From Xanthomonas hortorum pv. pelargonii (lineage in GTDB: Bacteria; Pseudomonadota; Gammaproteobacteria; Xanthomonadales; Xanthomonadaceae): 64,000 nucleotides of DNA. Under the pieces are notes generated by a model. The model ran no database searches. It was not told the origin of the DNA and worked only from the letters and a program-made list of their open reading frames with translations. The stretch is from the NCBI RefSeq assembly GCF_024499015.1, contig NZ_CP098604.1:2604001-2668000 (forward strand), written 5' to 3'. A program made the position numbers and the translations under genes. Positions 19,701 through 25,249 of the stretch are shown here, in pieces; positions within the stretch are counted from its first letter, which is position 1; every line of letters begins with the position of its first letter.

Positions 19701-20573
19701 CATGTGGCCTGGGAGCAGACCGGCAATCTCGAGTATCTCGCCGCCATTTACCGAAGTGAGGCACGCGAGAAACTGCAGAACTTCTACATGAACACCGAAG
19801 GCCACTGGTGGAGCGACCGCGTGGAATCCCCCACGGTCAACCTGCAACGCGCACGCCTGGGCGGCGTGGCGCTCAAGCGCAACCAGACCTACCCCGGCCA
19901 CACCGTCAGCTGGCGCTTCAACGATCCAGAGGCCGCAACCCAAGTGGCCATCGCCATCCCCGCACCCCAGCAAGACCGCTTCACCGTCATCGCCTACAAT
20001 ACATCGAATAAAAACCAGCGCGCCAGCATGACCGGCTGGAACGTCGCTCCAGGCCAATGGCGCATCACCCAAGGCGTAAGTAAAGCCAATGACGGCAAGC
20101 TCGACAGCAACGCCAAGACGCAAGAGGTCGCTTTCGAAAAAAGCGCGGCCATCGACGTCGACTTCCCCGCAGGCCGCACCACCGTCCTGCGGCTCGAACG
20201 CATCGCCGCCGCCACCCCGGTCGAACTGCGCCCGGACCTGGGCATCGGCCACGGCGACGTGCGTGTGACTGCCGATGCCATCGAAGTGACCGTGCACAGC
20301 CTCGGCCATGCCGATGCACCGGCCGGATTTGTGGTGTTGGAGGATGGGCGTGGGAAGGAGCTGGCAAGAGCCGCGTTCCCGGCACTCGCGGCACCACGCG
20401 ATCTGCATCCGATCACCACGCAGGTACGCCTGCCGCTGACCAACGCAGCAAATCTAAAAACCGCGCATTTGCGTGTGGTTGCCGAAAGCAAGGCGCCGGA
20501 GATTACCGAACTCAACAATAATCTCGCTCTGCCCGCACCGGTTACGCCGGCAACCGCAAAAAACAGCCAATAA
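16710..20573 (+). CDS. Large secreted protein of the pectin operon, putative polysaccharide-active enzyme
   Basis: About 1287 residues from a GTG at 16710, which has GAGG six bases upstream and gives the signal peptide LKVWMGLLCLIALPVSA; an upstream ATG would give no signal peptide. Residues about 20-230 look like a LamG/concanavalin-type beta-sandwich (LSFFWRARYPVGEAPFVIFR, WDETRGVRLYVDGKEAARV, FDELRIYDRML). The middle and C-terminal parts are rich in Trp, Tyr, Asp and His (YGDFGGGISDDSDLVQQWPG, ELHSYEEGINLNSALL) and recall alpha/alpha-toroid lyases and hydrolases, ending in a beta-rich tail. I do not recognise the exact family. It follows the pectate lyase by about 190 bases on the same strand, so a role in pectin or rhamnogalacturonan breakdown is inferred. 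Confidence 0.7.
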   Translation: MLKVWMGLLCLIALPVSAATPTAPELLFRVSADRSLEADVARGDRVPNFRDKIALVPTGKRGNAIEWADDGVLSWNAPGNLYTQRGTLSFFWRARYPVGEAPFVIFRVGYADHTSWDMAWLRIDWNGHGFDAFVTDANLARTRVSFKLDKNPAASDWTHIAFAWDETRGVRLYVDGKEAARVDCGQPCANGGALDFDAALDQFGLAGRVMSPHQVQSRYNFLRGSDFDELRIYDRMLDTNGAAALARLQEPTTAEAPTSDAQHAAFLHRFGWDNGHAPPLLSAPITRIRKVEFADARDLKQWMWKATDGIAETTWPGVYNRSRLPGRDDYFQLPDWNTYVEGGKALDLTLPDEPVNRIELRGAAYGQASYAAPNAQAQPLFARSQGVVRSVDQFPERRGGTLRFANTAQETPIQEIWAYNVQPGEVPKGSAQLSYTVRSDIQPDYDNLAPLRDVIAGRYPPGERQTVVALPTKAPARKRPSDKTATGSAQQPIVHILVPSSLGNPPPDQALMRSWSYGWENMHDGLDGIAITLPALNLPATHNGRIPLNIRIKDPIWPARDMIDVSVAVTPGQARTLWLDLRDRILSNDSLMLSIAAAAPGFNANALDGTHLQLVFKPRAEALKEHVADRFNQVKDNWGFLVEEHTTSKRQLLYKRLDADITDLLRVDPDNALGRQYWNDISYANQGELPVDLPAVPKGVPAWAFWQLQDLSATRRYIRWWIEQRQVAYGDFGGGISDDSDLVQQWPGVALMGVDPDMLNASMLALSDANYRNGMFTNGLSTIETDELHSYEEGINLNSALLYLNWGDPRTVERLMQTVKAFDTIIQINPQGHLLFASNWFGGRKVYREPNWQWQKPYSFPIVHPAILLGGYNADPNSRRIVTGLADGYLALAYTNAKGNWALPNEINWQTGKTRGGELFEGSGGADTLHTFWAAYRFTGEDRYLKPINYRVANSGPNGLSLLNENFLDVMGKRSDWSGKLLDAASKDDGSAPDFPHHVAWEQTGNLEYLAAIYRSEAREKLQNFYMNTEGHWWSDRVESPTVNLQRARLGGVALKRNQTYPGHTVSWRFNDPEAATQVAIAIPAPQQDRFTVIAYNTSNKNQRASMTGWNVAPGQWRITQGVSKANDGKLDSNAKTQEVAFEKSAAIDVDFPAGRTTVLRLERIAAATPVELRPDLGIGHGDVRVTADAIEVTVHSLGHADAPAGFVVLEDGRGKELARAAFPALAAPRDLHPITTQVRLPLTNAANLKTAHLRVVAESKAPEITELNNNLALPAPVTPATAKNSQ

Positions 20574-20587
20574 CTCGATAAACCAAG

Positions 20588-20633
20588 CCCTTCTCCCGCG
20601 CACGGGAGAAGGTGCCCGCAGGGCGGATGAGGG
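20588..20633. repeat. Dispersed extragenic repeat, copy 2
   Basis: CCCTTCTCCCG...CGGGAGAAGG followed by TGCCCGCAGGGCGGATGAGGG is the reverse-complement form of the element at 27-70. It marks the end of the pectin operon and could act as a weak transcription terminator. Confidence 0.6.
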
Positions 20634-20759
20634 CAAACCCGATAAAGCCAGCAATCAGCCGCGCAAGCACATTGACGCAACCCAAAAACTCGGCGAGGAT
20701 CAAGGCACGCAGTACTTAATGCAGCCGCAAAGCCACACATTTCTTCAGGGGAAGAAACA

Positions 20760-20969
20760 ATGTTGAGCAAGGCATGGAGCATCGTGGCACTGACTGTGGC
20801 CGCACTCGGTGTGTTTACTCCAACAGCGCAAGCGCGCGTCAGGGCCGCCGGCACGCACCACACCACCAGTCACGGCGGTCACTACAGCGCAGGCCACGGT
20901 GCTTCGCACAAGGGTGGCAGCTACCGCAGCACCAGTACCAACAACCACTATCGGCGTCACAAGTCCTAG
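20760..20969 (+). CDS. Small exported His/Ser/Gly-rich protein
   Basis: A 69-residue protein with a signal peptide (SIVALTVAALGVFTPTAQA) and a mature part rich in His, Ser, Gly and Thr (HHTTSHGGHYSAGHGASHKGG). GGGGAAG precedes the ATG. The histidines could bind metal, but no function is known to me. Its stop codon lies inside the first attC-like site of the array that follows. Confidence 0.55.
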   Translation: MLSKAWSIVALTVAALGVFTPTAQARVRAAGTHHTTSHGGHYSAGHGASHKGGSYRSTSTNNHYRRHKS

Positions 20970-21022
20970 CAGGCCTCAAGCCAACGCCACTCGGAAGTGC
21001 TGCGTAATGCAAGAACTAGGAC
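20963..21022 (+). other. attC-like site 1 (degenerate)
   Basis: Exactly 60 bases bounded by GTCCTAG at the left and its complement CTAGGAC at the right, with CAAGCC inside. Length, arm positions and location at a gene stop match an attC recombination site, but the core arms deviate from the consensus. It would open the cassette array. Confidence 0.4.
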
Positions 21023-21029
21023 GCAAAGA

Positions 21030-21413
21030 ATGCGCTATCAAAAACTCCTGAAGCTGCTCGCCGGCCTTGCCGGCGTCATGCTCGCGGCGACAGGCGCACT
21101 GCTGGTGGCGCTGGTTGCAGCAGGCCAGGTACGTGAGGGACAGACGGGCGCATTGATCAGCGGAATTGGATTTCTGGTGGTGGCCGCTCCTGCGCTGGCA
21201 ATGCCGTTTTCCTTACGCGCTGCCAAGCGATTGCTGATGCTGACACTGTGCTGCCTTGCCGCACTCGCGATCTGGCTTTGCTTCTGGCCGAAGGAGGGCG
21301 TTACGCCGACGCTACACCTGCGAGCCGCTGTACTTGCGTTTCCGTTGCTCTTGATGTTCCGGTTGCTTCTAGCTCGCCGCAGCAAGATGACGAAGCTTAG
21401 TACTGACAATTGA
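21030..21413 (+). CDS. Multi-pass membrane protein, cassette-like
   Basis: About 127 residues from the ATG at 21030, just after an AGGACG; a GTG 33 bases upstream is an alternative. It is strongly hydrophobic with four likely transmembrane helices (AGLAGVMLAATGALLVALVA, ISGIGFLVVAAPALAM, LMLTLCCLAALAIWLCF, AVLAFPLLLMFRLLLA). Attachment-like sites flank it on both sides, so it may be an integron cassette. No family is recognised. Confidence 0.55.
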   Translation: MRYQKLLKLLAGLAGVMLAATGALLVALVAAGQVREGQTGALISGIGFLVVAAPALAMPFSLRAAKRLLMLTLCCLAALAIWLCFWPKEGVTPTLHLRAAVLAFPLLLMFRLLLARRSKMTKLSTDN

Positions 21414-21459
21414 TTCAAACAGCAGCCCCGATGTGGTCCCACTTAATTCAAGCGATAGG
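21401..21459 (+). other. attC-like site 2
   Basis: ACTGACAATTGATTCAAAC on the left and CTTAATTCAAGCGATAGG on the right, about 59 bases. The inner boxes (ATTCAA, TTAATTCAAGCG) match attC well; the outer core GATAGGA is a variant of GTTRRRY. The stop codon of the preceding gene is inside it, which is usual for cassettes. Confidence 0.6.
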
Positions 21460-21466
21460 AAAATCG

Positions 21467-21667
21467 ATGGATATGATTCGCGTAGCCTCGTCAGCCATCA
21501 GCGCTATTGGCTACGACCCGGCTGGTATGCGTATGAAAATTCAATTCGTGCAGGGCCACACATACGACTTCTGCGGTGTGCCCTCGCACGTGTTTCAGGG
21601 GCTTCTCAATGCGGGCTCAAAAGGCAGTTACTACAACGATCATATCCGTGACCGCTATCAGTGTTAA
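21467..21667 (+). CDS. KTSC-domain protein (integron cassette)
   Basis: A 66-residue protein from the ATG at 21467 (AGGA upstream). It is a complete KTSC domain: AISAIGYDPAGMRMKIQF, then TYDFCGVPSHVFQGLL, ending SKGSYYNDHIRDRYQC. The family is named for its Lys-Thr-Ser-Cys residues and is found alone or fused to phage and nucleic-acid-related proteins; the biochemical role is unclear. It fills one cassette between two attC sites. Confidence 0.75.
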   Translation: MDMIRVASSAISAIGYDPAGMRMKIQFVQGHTYDFCGVPSHVFQGLLNAGSKGSYYNDHIRDRYQC

Positions 21668-21687
21668 CTGCCTGGCTTTGGGACGTG

Positions 21688-21747
21688 GCCTAGCAATTAA
21701 TTCACACCGAGATGGCATCGCCAGTCGGCTTAATTCCAGCGTTAGGC
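21688..21747 (+). other. attC site 3
   Basis: GCCTAGC at the left, CGGCTTAATTCCAGC then GTTAGGC at the right; 60 bases. The right core is a perfect GTTRRRY and the site is imperfectly palindromic as expected. Confidence 0.8.
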
Positions 21748-21758
21748 ATCGACGGGGT

Positions 21759-21944
21759 ATGTATGCAGATGTTGGCCGCATAAAATTTCGTCAGGCATGG
21801 GGAGACAAGCCTTGCGACCACTCGCACATTGAGAAGGAGTATCGCCTTGGCTCCAACACCGGCGAGTATGTTTGTACACAGTGCGGAGAGGAAAAGGAGG
21901 GCTTTAACTGGAACAGAAAGGTATCAGATGCATCAGGTGCCTAA
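21759..21944 (+). CDS. Small zinc-ribbon-like protein (integron cassette)
   Basis: A 61-residue protein from the ATG at 21759, starting a few bases after an attC core and ending in the next attC. It contains PCDHSHIEKEY and, 14 residues later, YVCTQCGEEKEG. The Cys/His cluster and CxxC suggest one zinc-binding site. There is no signal peptide and the function is unknown. Confidence 0.6.
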   Translation: MYADVGRIKFRQAWGDKPCDHSHIEKEYRLGSNTGEYVCTQCGEEKEGFNWNRKVSDASGA

Positions 21945-21998
21945 CAATTCATCCAAGTCGACGTTGTTTCGCAATGTGATTTAATCCAAGCATTAGGC
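21939..21998 (+). other. attC site 4
   Basis: GCCTAACAATTCATCCAAG on the left and TTTAATCCAAGCATTAGGC on the right; 60 bases with a central stem region. Only one base of the right core (ATTAGGC for GTTAGGC) departs from consensus. Confidence 0.85.
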
Positions 21999-22014
21999 TG
22001 CACAGGGAGGTTCC

Positions 22015-22539
22015 ATGGATCTCATCGCCGCACTTATCTGGCCTGTCTTCATAGGCGCTGTTCTATGGTGGCTGCGCAAAGATATTCCACGTCTTTTTGG
22101 CGCCTTGGTCGACCGCGTGGAAAAGGGCGACTCAGCTGAAGCTTTTGGGGTAAAGCTTGGCTCTTCGCAACCGAAACTACCTCCCGACACATCCGCTGCT
22201 GCACTTCCTGCGTCCAGCCCACCGGCGCAAGCTGACCCGGGCGCGCCTCATGAGATTTATTTGCTGCACAGATACACCCGCGCAAAATCCCTGGACAAAA
22301 ATGGTCGCATATACTATCGACTCAATATTTGGGTCGAGTCGGATGGTATCGATCTAGGAACGGTTAATTCTATTACCTACCACCTTCATGAGACCTTTGA
22401 AAATCCTGTTCGCGTCGTCTCAGATCATTTGACAGCATTCGCATTAGACACGGGAGCCTGGGGGTCGTTCCTGCTCTTCGCCGATGTAAGCTTTAAAGAC
22501 GGAACCGTCTGGCGCATTGAGCGGTACTTAAATTTCTAA
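22015..22539 (+). CDS. Membrane-anchored pYEATS-domain protein (integron cassette)
   Basis: A 174-residue protein with GGGAGG before the ATG. One N-terminal transmembrane helix (LIAALIWPVFIGAVLWWLRK) leads into a Pro/Ala-rich linker. The C-terminal domain (about residues 80-174) reads YYRLNIWVESDGIDLGTVNS, HETFENPVRVVSDH, GSFLLFADVSFKDGTVW and resembles the prokaryotic YEATS (pYEATS) domain. That domain has been predicted to be a ligand or effector-binding module in bacterial conflict systems. The next gene encodes a TIR protein, and the attC between them is badly degraded, so the two may act as one unit. Confidence 0.7.
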   Translation: MDLIAALIWPVFIGAVLWWLRKDIPRLFGALVDRVEKGDSAEAFGVKLGSSQPKLPPDTSAAALPASSPPAQADPGAPHEIYLLHRYTRAKSLDKNGRIYYRLNIWVESDGIDLGTVNSITYHLHETFENPVRVVSDHLTAFALDTGAWGSFLLFADVSFKDGTVWRIERYLNF

Positions 22540-22544
22540 GGTGT

Positions 22545-22627
22545 GCTCTAAATTTTATTCAAGCCGAAAATGATCTGTATGTAGGATTGATTAAGTGTCG
22601 GAGCGACTTTAATAATATTGTCCTGTA
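22545..22627 (+). other. Degenerate attC-like region 5
   Basis: Left side CTCTAAATTTTATTCAAGCC fits attC; the right side GCGACTTTAATAATATTGTCC is only a weak partner and lacks a GTTRRRY core. It could be a decayed attC, which would lock the pYEATS and TIR genes into one double cassette. The AT-rich right half could also hold a promoter for the TIR gene. Confidence 0.4.
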
Positions 22628-22660
22628 GATGAATATTATACAAAAAAGGAAGGCTGATTC

Positions 22661-23356
22661 ATGGCTAGATGCACGGCACCAGTTCGTGGTCACAGTTCAG
22701 CAGCGGCAGCAGCCGCTTGTCCTGCCTGTCGCTACCGCAGCAGCTCGCGTTACAGCAGCGGAAGTGGCGGTTCTTACTACCCGTCAACGAGTAGCCCTAG
22801 CTATACCAGCTCAAGCAGCGGCAGTGGGCGCAAGAACTCAAAGCCGCGCTGGTCAAAGACGGGATCGACTATTCTCTACACACCGACCGAGGTGCAATCA
22901 CTTACACCGGTCCGCGAGGCTGTGGAGGTCCAGGTCGCGCGGCACCCAGACAAACGAGATGTGTTTCTTTGCCACGCCTGGGATGATCGTCAGGGAGCTG
23001 CGAAAGAACTGCATGACCTTCTCGAAGCTGCAGGGGTAAAAGTCTGGTTCAGTGAGAAGGACCTTGGACTTGGCGTCCCTATGATGCGCGCAATTGATAA
23101 GGGCCTAGCCAACTCCAAAGTCGGCCTCGTGCTTGTGACACCGGCACTTTTGGCACGTCTTCCAAAAGAAAGTGTCGCAGACAAGGAGCTCTCAACGCTG
23201 CTTGCTGGAAATCGACTTGTGCCTATCGTTCACAAGACAACATACGAGGCGCTTCGCGAGGTGAGTCCAATGCTCGCTTCAAGAACGGGTCTTGACACTG
23301 CAGAAGACTCGATGTCCGAAGTAGCTGCAAAAATCGCTGAGCTCGTTACGTTCTAG
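22661..23356 (+). CDS. TIR-domain protein with N-terminal Cys/His motif (integron cassette)
   Basis: A 231-residue protein with AGGAAGG upstream of the ATG. Residues 1-23 contain CTAPVRGH and CPAC, a possible zinc site (C4, H11, C20, C23), followed by a Ser/Tyr-rich linker. From about residue 98 it is a TIR domain: RDVFLCHAWDD, then AAGVKVWFSEKDLGLG with the candidate catalytic glutamate E132, then GLVLVTPALLARL. Bacterial TIR proteins commonly cleave NAD+ or make signalling nucleotides during phage infection. Placement among Abi-C and pYEATS cassettes supports a defence role, which is inference. Confidence 0.85.
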   Translation: MARCTAPVRGHSSAAAAAACPACRYRSSSRYSSGSGGSYYPSTSSPSYTSSSSGSGRKNSKPRWSKTGSTILYTPTEVQSLTPVREAVEVQVARHPDKRDVFLCHAWDDRQGAAKELHDLLEAAGVKVWFSEKDLGLGVPMMRAIDKGLANSKVGLVLVTPALLARLPKESVADKELSTLLAGNRLVPIVHKTTYEALREVSPMLASRTGLDTAEDSMSEVAAKIAELVTF

Positions 23357-23362
23357 GGCGCA

Positions 23363-23422
23363 CCCTAAAAATTCATTCAAGCCCACGCCGCTTCGCGGCG
23401 CGGCTTAATTCAGACGTTAGGC
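23363..23422 (+). other. attC site 6 (canonical)
   Basis: CCCTAAAAATTCATTCAAGC on the left, a CGCCGCTTCGCGGCG stem in the middle, and CGGCTTAATTCAGACGTTAGGC in two blocks on the right; 60 bases. This is the clearest attC of the array. Confidence 0.9.
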
Positions 23423-23432
23423 GGCCGAACCA

Positions 23433-24176
23433 GTGCACGAACTACTCAATCAAACAGAAGCGCTTCAGAACCTGCTTATCTCGCAGGCTACAGGCGGTAG
23501 CGAAGACGATGCAGAGTTTGTTCGGCTGCGCCAGATGCTGCTCTCTAACCAGGCTCTGGATCCTCTAATTCCGCGTTTCATACGAACCTGCAGGAACCTG
23601 TCGCAATTCTGGCAGTTTATAAAGTTCAAGTATTCGACCTATGCCGAGCGCCGCGACTTCATCTGGGGAGAGTTCCACCCGCTGCTTGAAACTTTGGAGC
23701 GAGGTCCGCTGTCGCCAGCGGATCAAATTGTTTCTGAAAAGCTAGAAAAGTTTGATGCGTCGCATGTTCAGGCTGCCTGGTCAAAGGCGCTCGAACGGCG
23801 GGCAGCAGACCCCGAGGGGGCTATCACGTCGGCCCGGACACTCATCGAGTCAGTGTGTAAGCACATCCTTGATGCCGCTGGCACTACGTACGACGATGGC
23901 ACAGATCTGCCGAAGCTTTACAAGCTAACGGCGGAGACACTCCAACTGGCGCCTTCTCAGCATACCGAGGCTGTCTTCAAGCAAGTGCTCGGAGGGTGCA
24001 CTTCCGTTGTTGAGGGCCTTGGCTCGCTCCGAAATCGTCTCAGCGATGCACACGGAAAGGGCAAGGTAGGTTCTAAGCCGGCCCCGAGGCACGCGGAGCT
24101 GGCGGTCAACCTTTCGGGTGCCATGGCAACATTTCTTCTCGCCACATGGGAGGCGCGCAATGAAGCGGCCGCCTAA
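23433..24176 (+). CDS. Abi-C (abortive infection C-terminal domain) protein (integron cassette)
   Basis: A 247-residue protein starting with a GTG 10 bases after an attC core. The C-terminal half matches the Abi-C family closely: DPEGAITSARTLIESVCKHI, then DDGTDLPKLYKLTAETLQL, QVLGGCTSVVEGLGSLRNR and RHAELAVNLSGAMATFLLATW. These proteins are associated with abortive phage infection and have a HEPN-like helical fold, with a possible catalytic RNxxxDAH-type motif in LRNRLSDAHG. An RNase role is plausible but not shown here. Confidence 0.85.
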   Translation: MHELLNQTEALQNLLISQATGGSEDDAEFVRLRQMLLSNQALDPLIPRFIRTCRNLSQFWQFIKFKYSTYAERRDFIWGEFHPLLETLERGPLSPADQIVSEKLEKFDASHVQAAWSKALERRAADPEGAITSARTLIESVCKHILDAAGTTYDDGTDLPKLYKLTAETLQLAPSQHTEAVFKQVLGGCTSVVEGLGSLRNRLSDAHGKGKVGSKPAPRHAELAVNLSGAMATFLLATWEARNEAAA

Positions 24177-24230
24177 CAATTTGTCCAAGGCGAACCCGCT
24201 TGGCGGGTTGGCTTAACTCAGGCGTTAGGC
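24171..24230 (+). other. attC site 7 (canonical)
   Basis: GCCTAACAATTTGTCCAAGG on the left; CCCGCTTGGCGGG in the middle; GGCTTAACTCAGGC then GTTAGGC on the right; 60 bases. Both core sites match consensus and the Abi-C stop lies inside it. Confidence 0.9.
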
Positions 24231-24243
24231 CTCAGAAATCCTC

Positions 24244-24954
24244 ATGACTACCGCTTTCGAACTTGCTGTCCAGCTTGCCGATCAGATCGATCAGTTCCCT
24301 CTTGGTGAGTGCGGTCCGAGCGATGACCCAGACAAACAGTACGCGTACTGCGCGGCGTTCCGAGATACTGCGAAGAGGTTCGTTGCAGCGGTGAAGCGAA
24401 TCGGTGACCCAGATCTTTCACTTTTGGTCTCTGAGCTAAACACCTCACCAAGCTACATCTCGGAAGCGCACGACTTGCGGGCTGATCTATACGTCGCTAT
24501 CGACGCACTTCGAGAGGCTGCGCGGGACCCAAACTACTCGGCAATTGCTGCCACGAATGGTGCATTCCTAAGCCCAGAGGTACTACTTCGTCTCAAAGCA
24601 ATCCCGGCCACGAACCTCGATCCGGCAAAGTTGGTGCGCATTTGTGAAGAGCTCAATGATGCCTACGCACGAGCAAACTTCATCTCCGCTGCACTATTGA
24701 TTCGCGCATGTATCAACCACGTTCCGACCGTATTTGGTGTCGACACATTTTCTCAGGTCGTTGCTCAATCAGGACGCAGCATCAAAGCGATCCTGACGCG
24801 CCTCAACGACGATGCGCGTCCAATTGCCGATCTTCATACACATCTGGTTATGCGCCGCAGTGAATATTTGCCAACAAAAAATCAGTTGGAGCCATATAAA
24901 GCGGCTTTTGAAGTTCTCATTCAAGAGGTCATCGCCACGCTGGTTGAGGCCTAA
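24244..24954 (+). CDS. Hypothetical helical protein (integron cassette)
   Basis: A 236-residue, mainly helical, soluble protein. The C-terminal part (FISAALLIRACINHVPTVFG, then RLNDDARPIADLHTHLVMRR) has an RxxxNH motif reminiscent of HEPN-type domains that I cannot confirm. It fills a cassette exactly, starting 13 bases after one attC and stopping in the next. Neighbouring Abi-C and TIR cassettes suggest defence, but I do not assign a function. Confidence 0.65.
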   Translation: MTTAFELAVQLADQIDQFPLGECGPSDDPDKQYAYCAAFRDTAKRFVAAVKRIGDPDLSLLVSELNTSPSYISEAHDLRADLYVAIDALREAARDPNYSAIAATNGAFLSPEVLLRLKAIPATNLDPAKLVRICEELNDAYARANFISAALLIRACINHVPTVFGVDTFSQVVAQSGRSIKAILTRLNDDARPIADLHTHLVMRRSEYLPTKNQLEPYKAAFEVLIQEVIATLVEA

Positions 24955-25017
24955 CCGTTCAATCGAGACGACGTCGCCTGGCAAGCTGGACGACGCCTCT
25001 AATCTCAAACGTTAGTG
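24949..25017 (+). other. attC site 8
   Basis: GCCTAAC at the left and AATCTCAAACGTTAGTG at the right, 69 bases, with complementary internal arms (GACGACGTCGCC and GGACGACGCC). It ends the recognisable cassette array. Confidence 0.75.
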
Positions 25018-25054
25018 CCAGAAACGGGGTTTAGATGTGGGGTCGGGCACAAGC

Positions 25055-25175
25055 GGGGTCAGGTTCACTTCCTGAGATAAATCGACCAGATGAGAAGAAA
25101 GGTAAGGGATCAAAGTATTTTTTAATAAGTGGAGATGAGGTAAGTTGAATTTGAAGAACGGGGTCAGATTCACTT
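25055..25175. repeat. Pair of GGGGTCAGRTTCACTT repeats
   Basis: The 16-mer GGGGTCAGGTTCACTT at 25055-25070 recurs with one change at 25160-25175; a shorter relative (GGGGTCAGGTTAATC) is near 43202. Such GGGGTCAG repeats often accompany mobile DNA. The stretch between the last attC and the effector gene at 25250 holds no gene. Confidence 0.5.
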
Positions 25176-25249
25176 AGGAATCAGCGCCGTTCCTTGTTGA
25201 TCAAGAGCTGCTGGCCTTTGATGATGACAAGTGCGGGCACGTCATCGCT

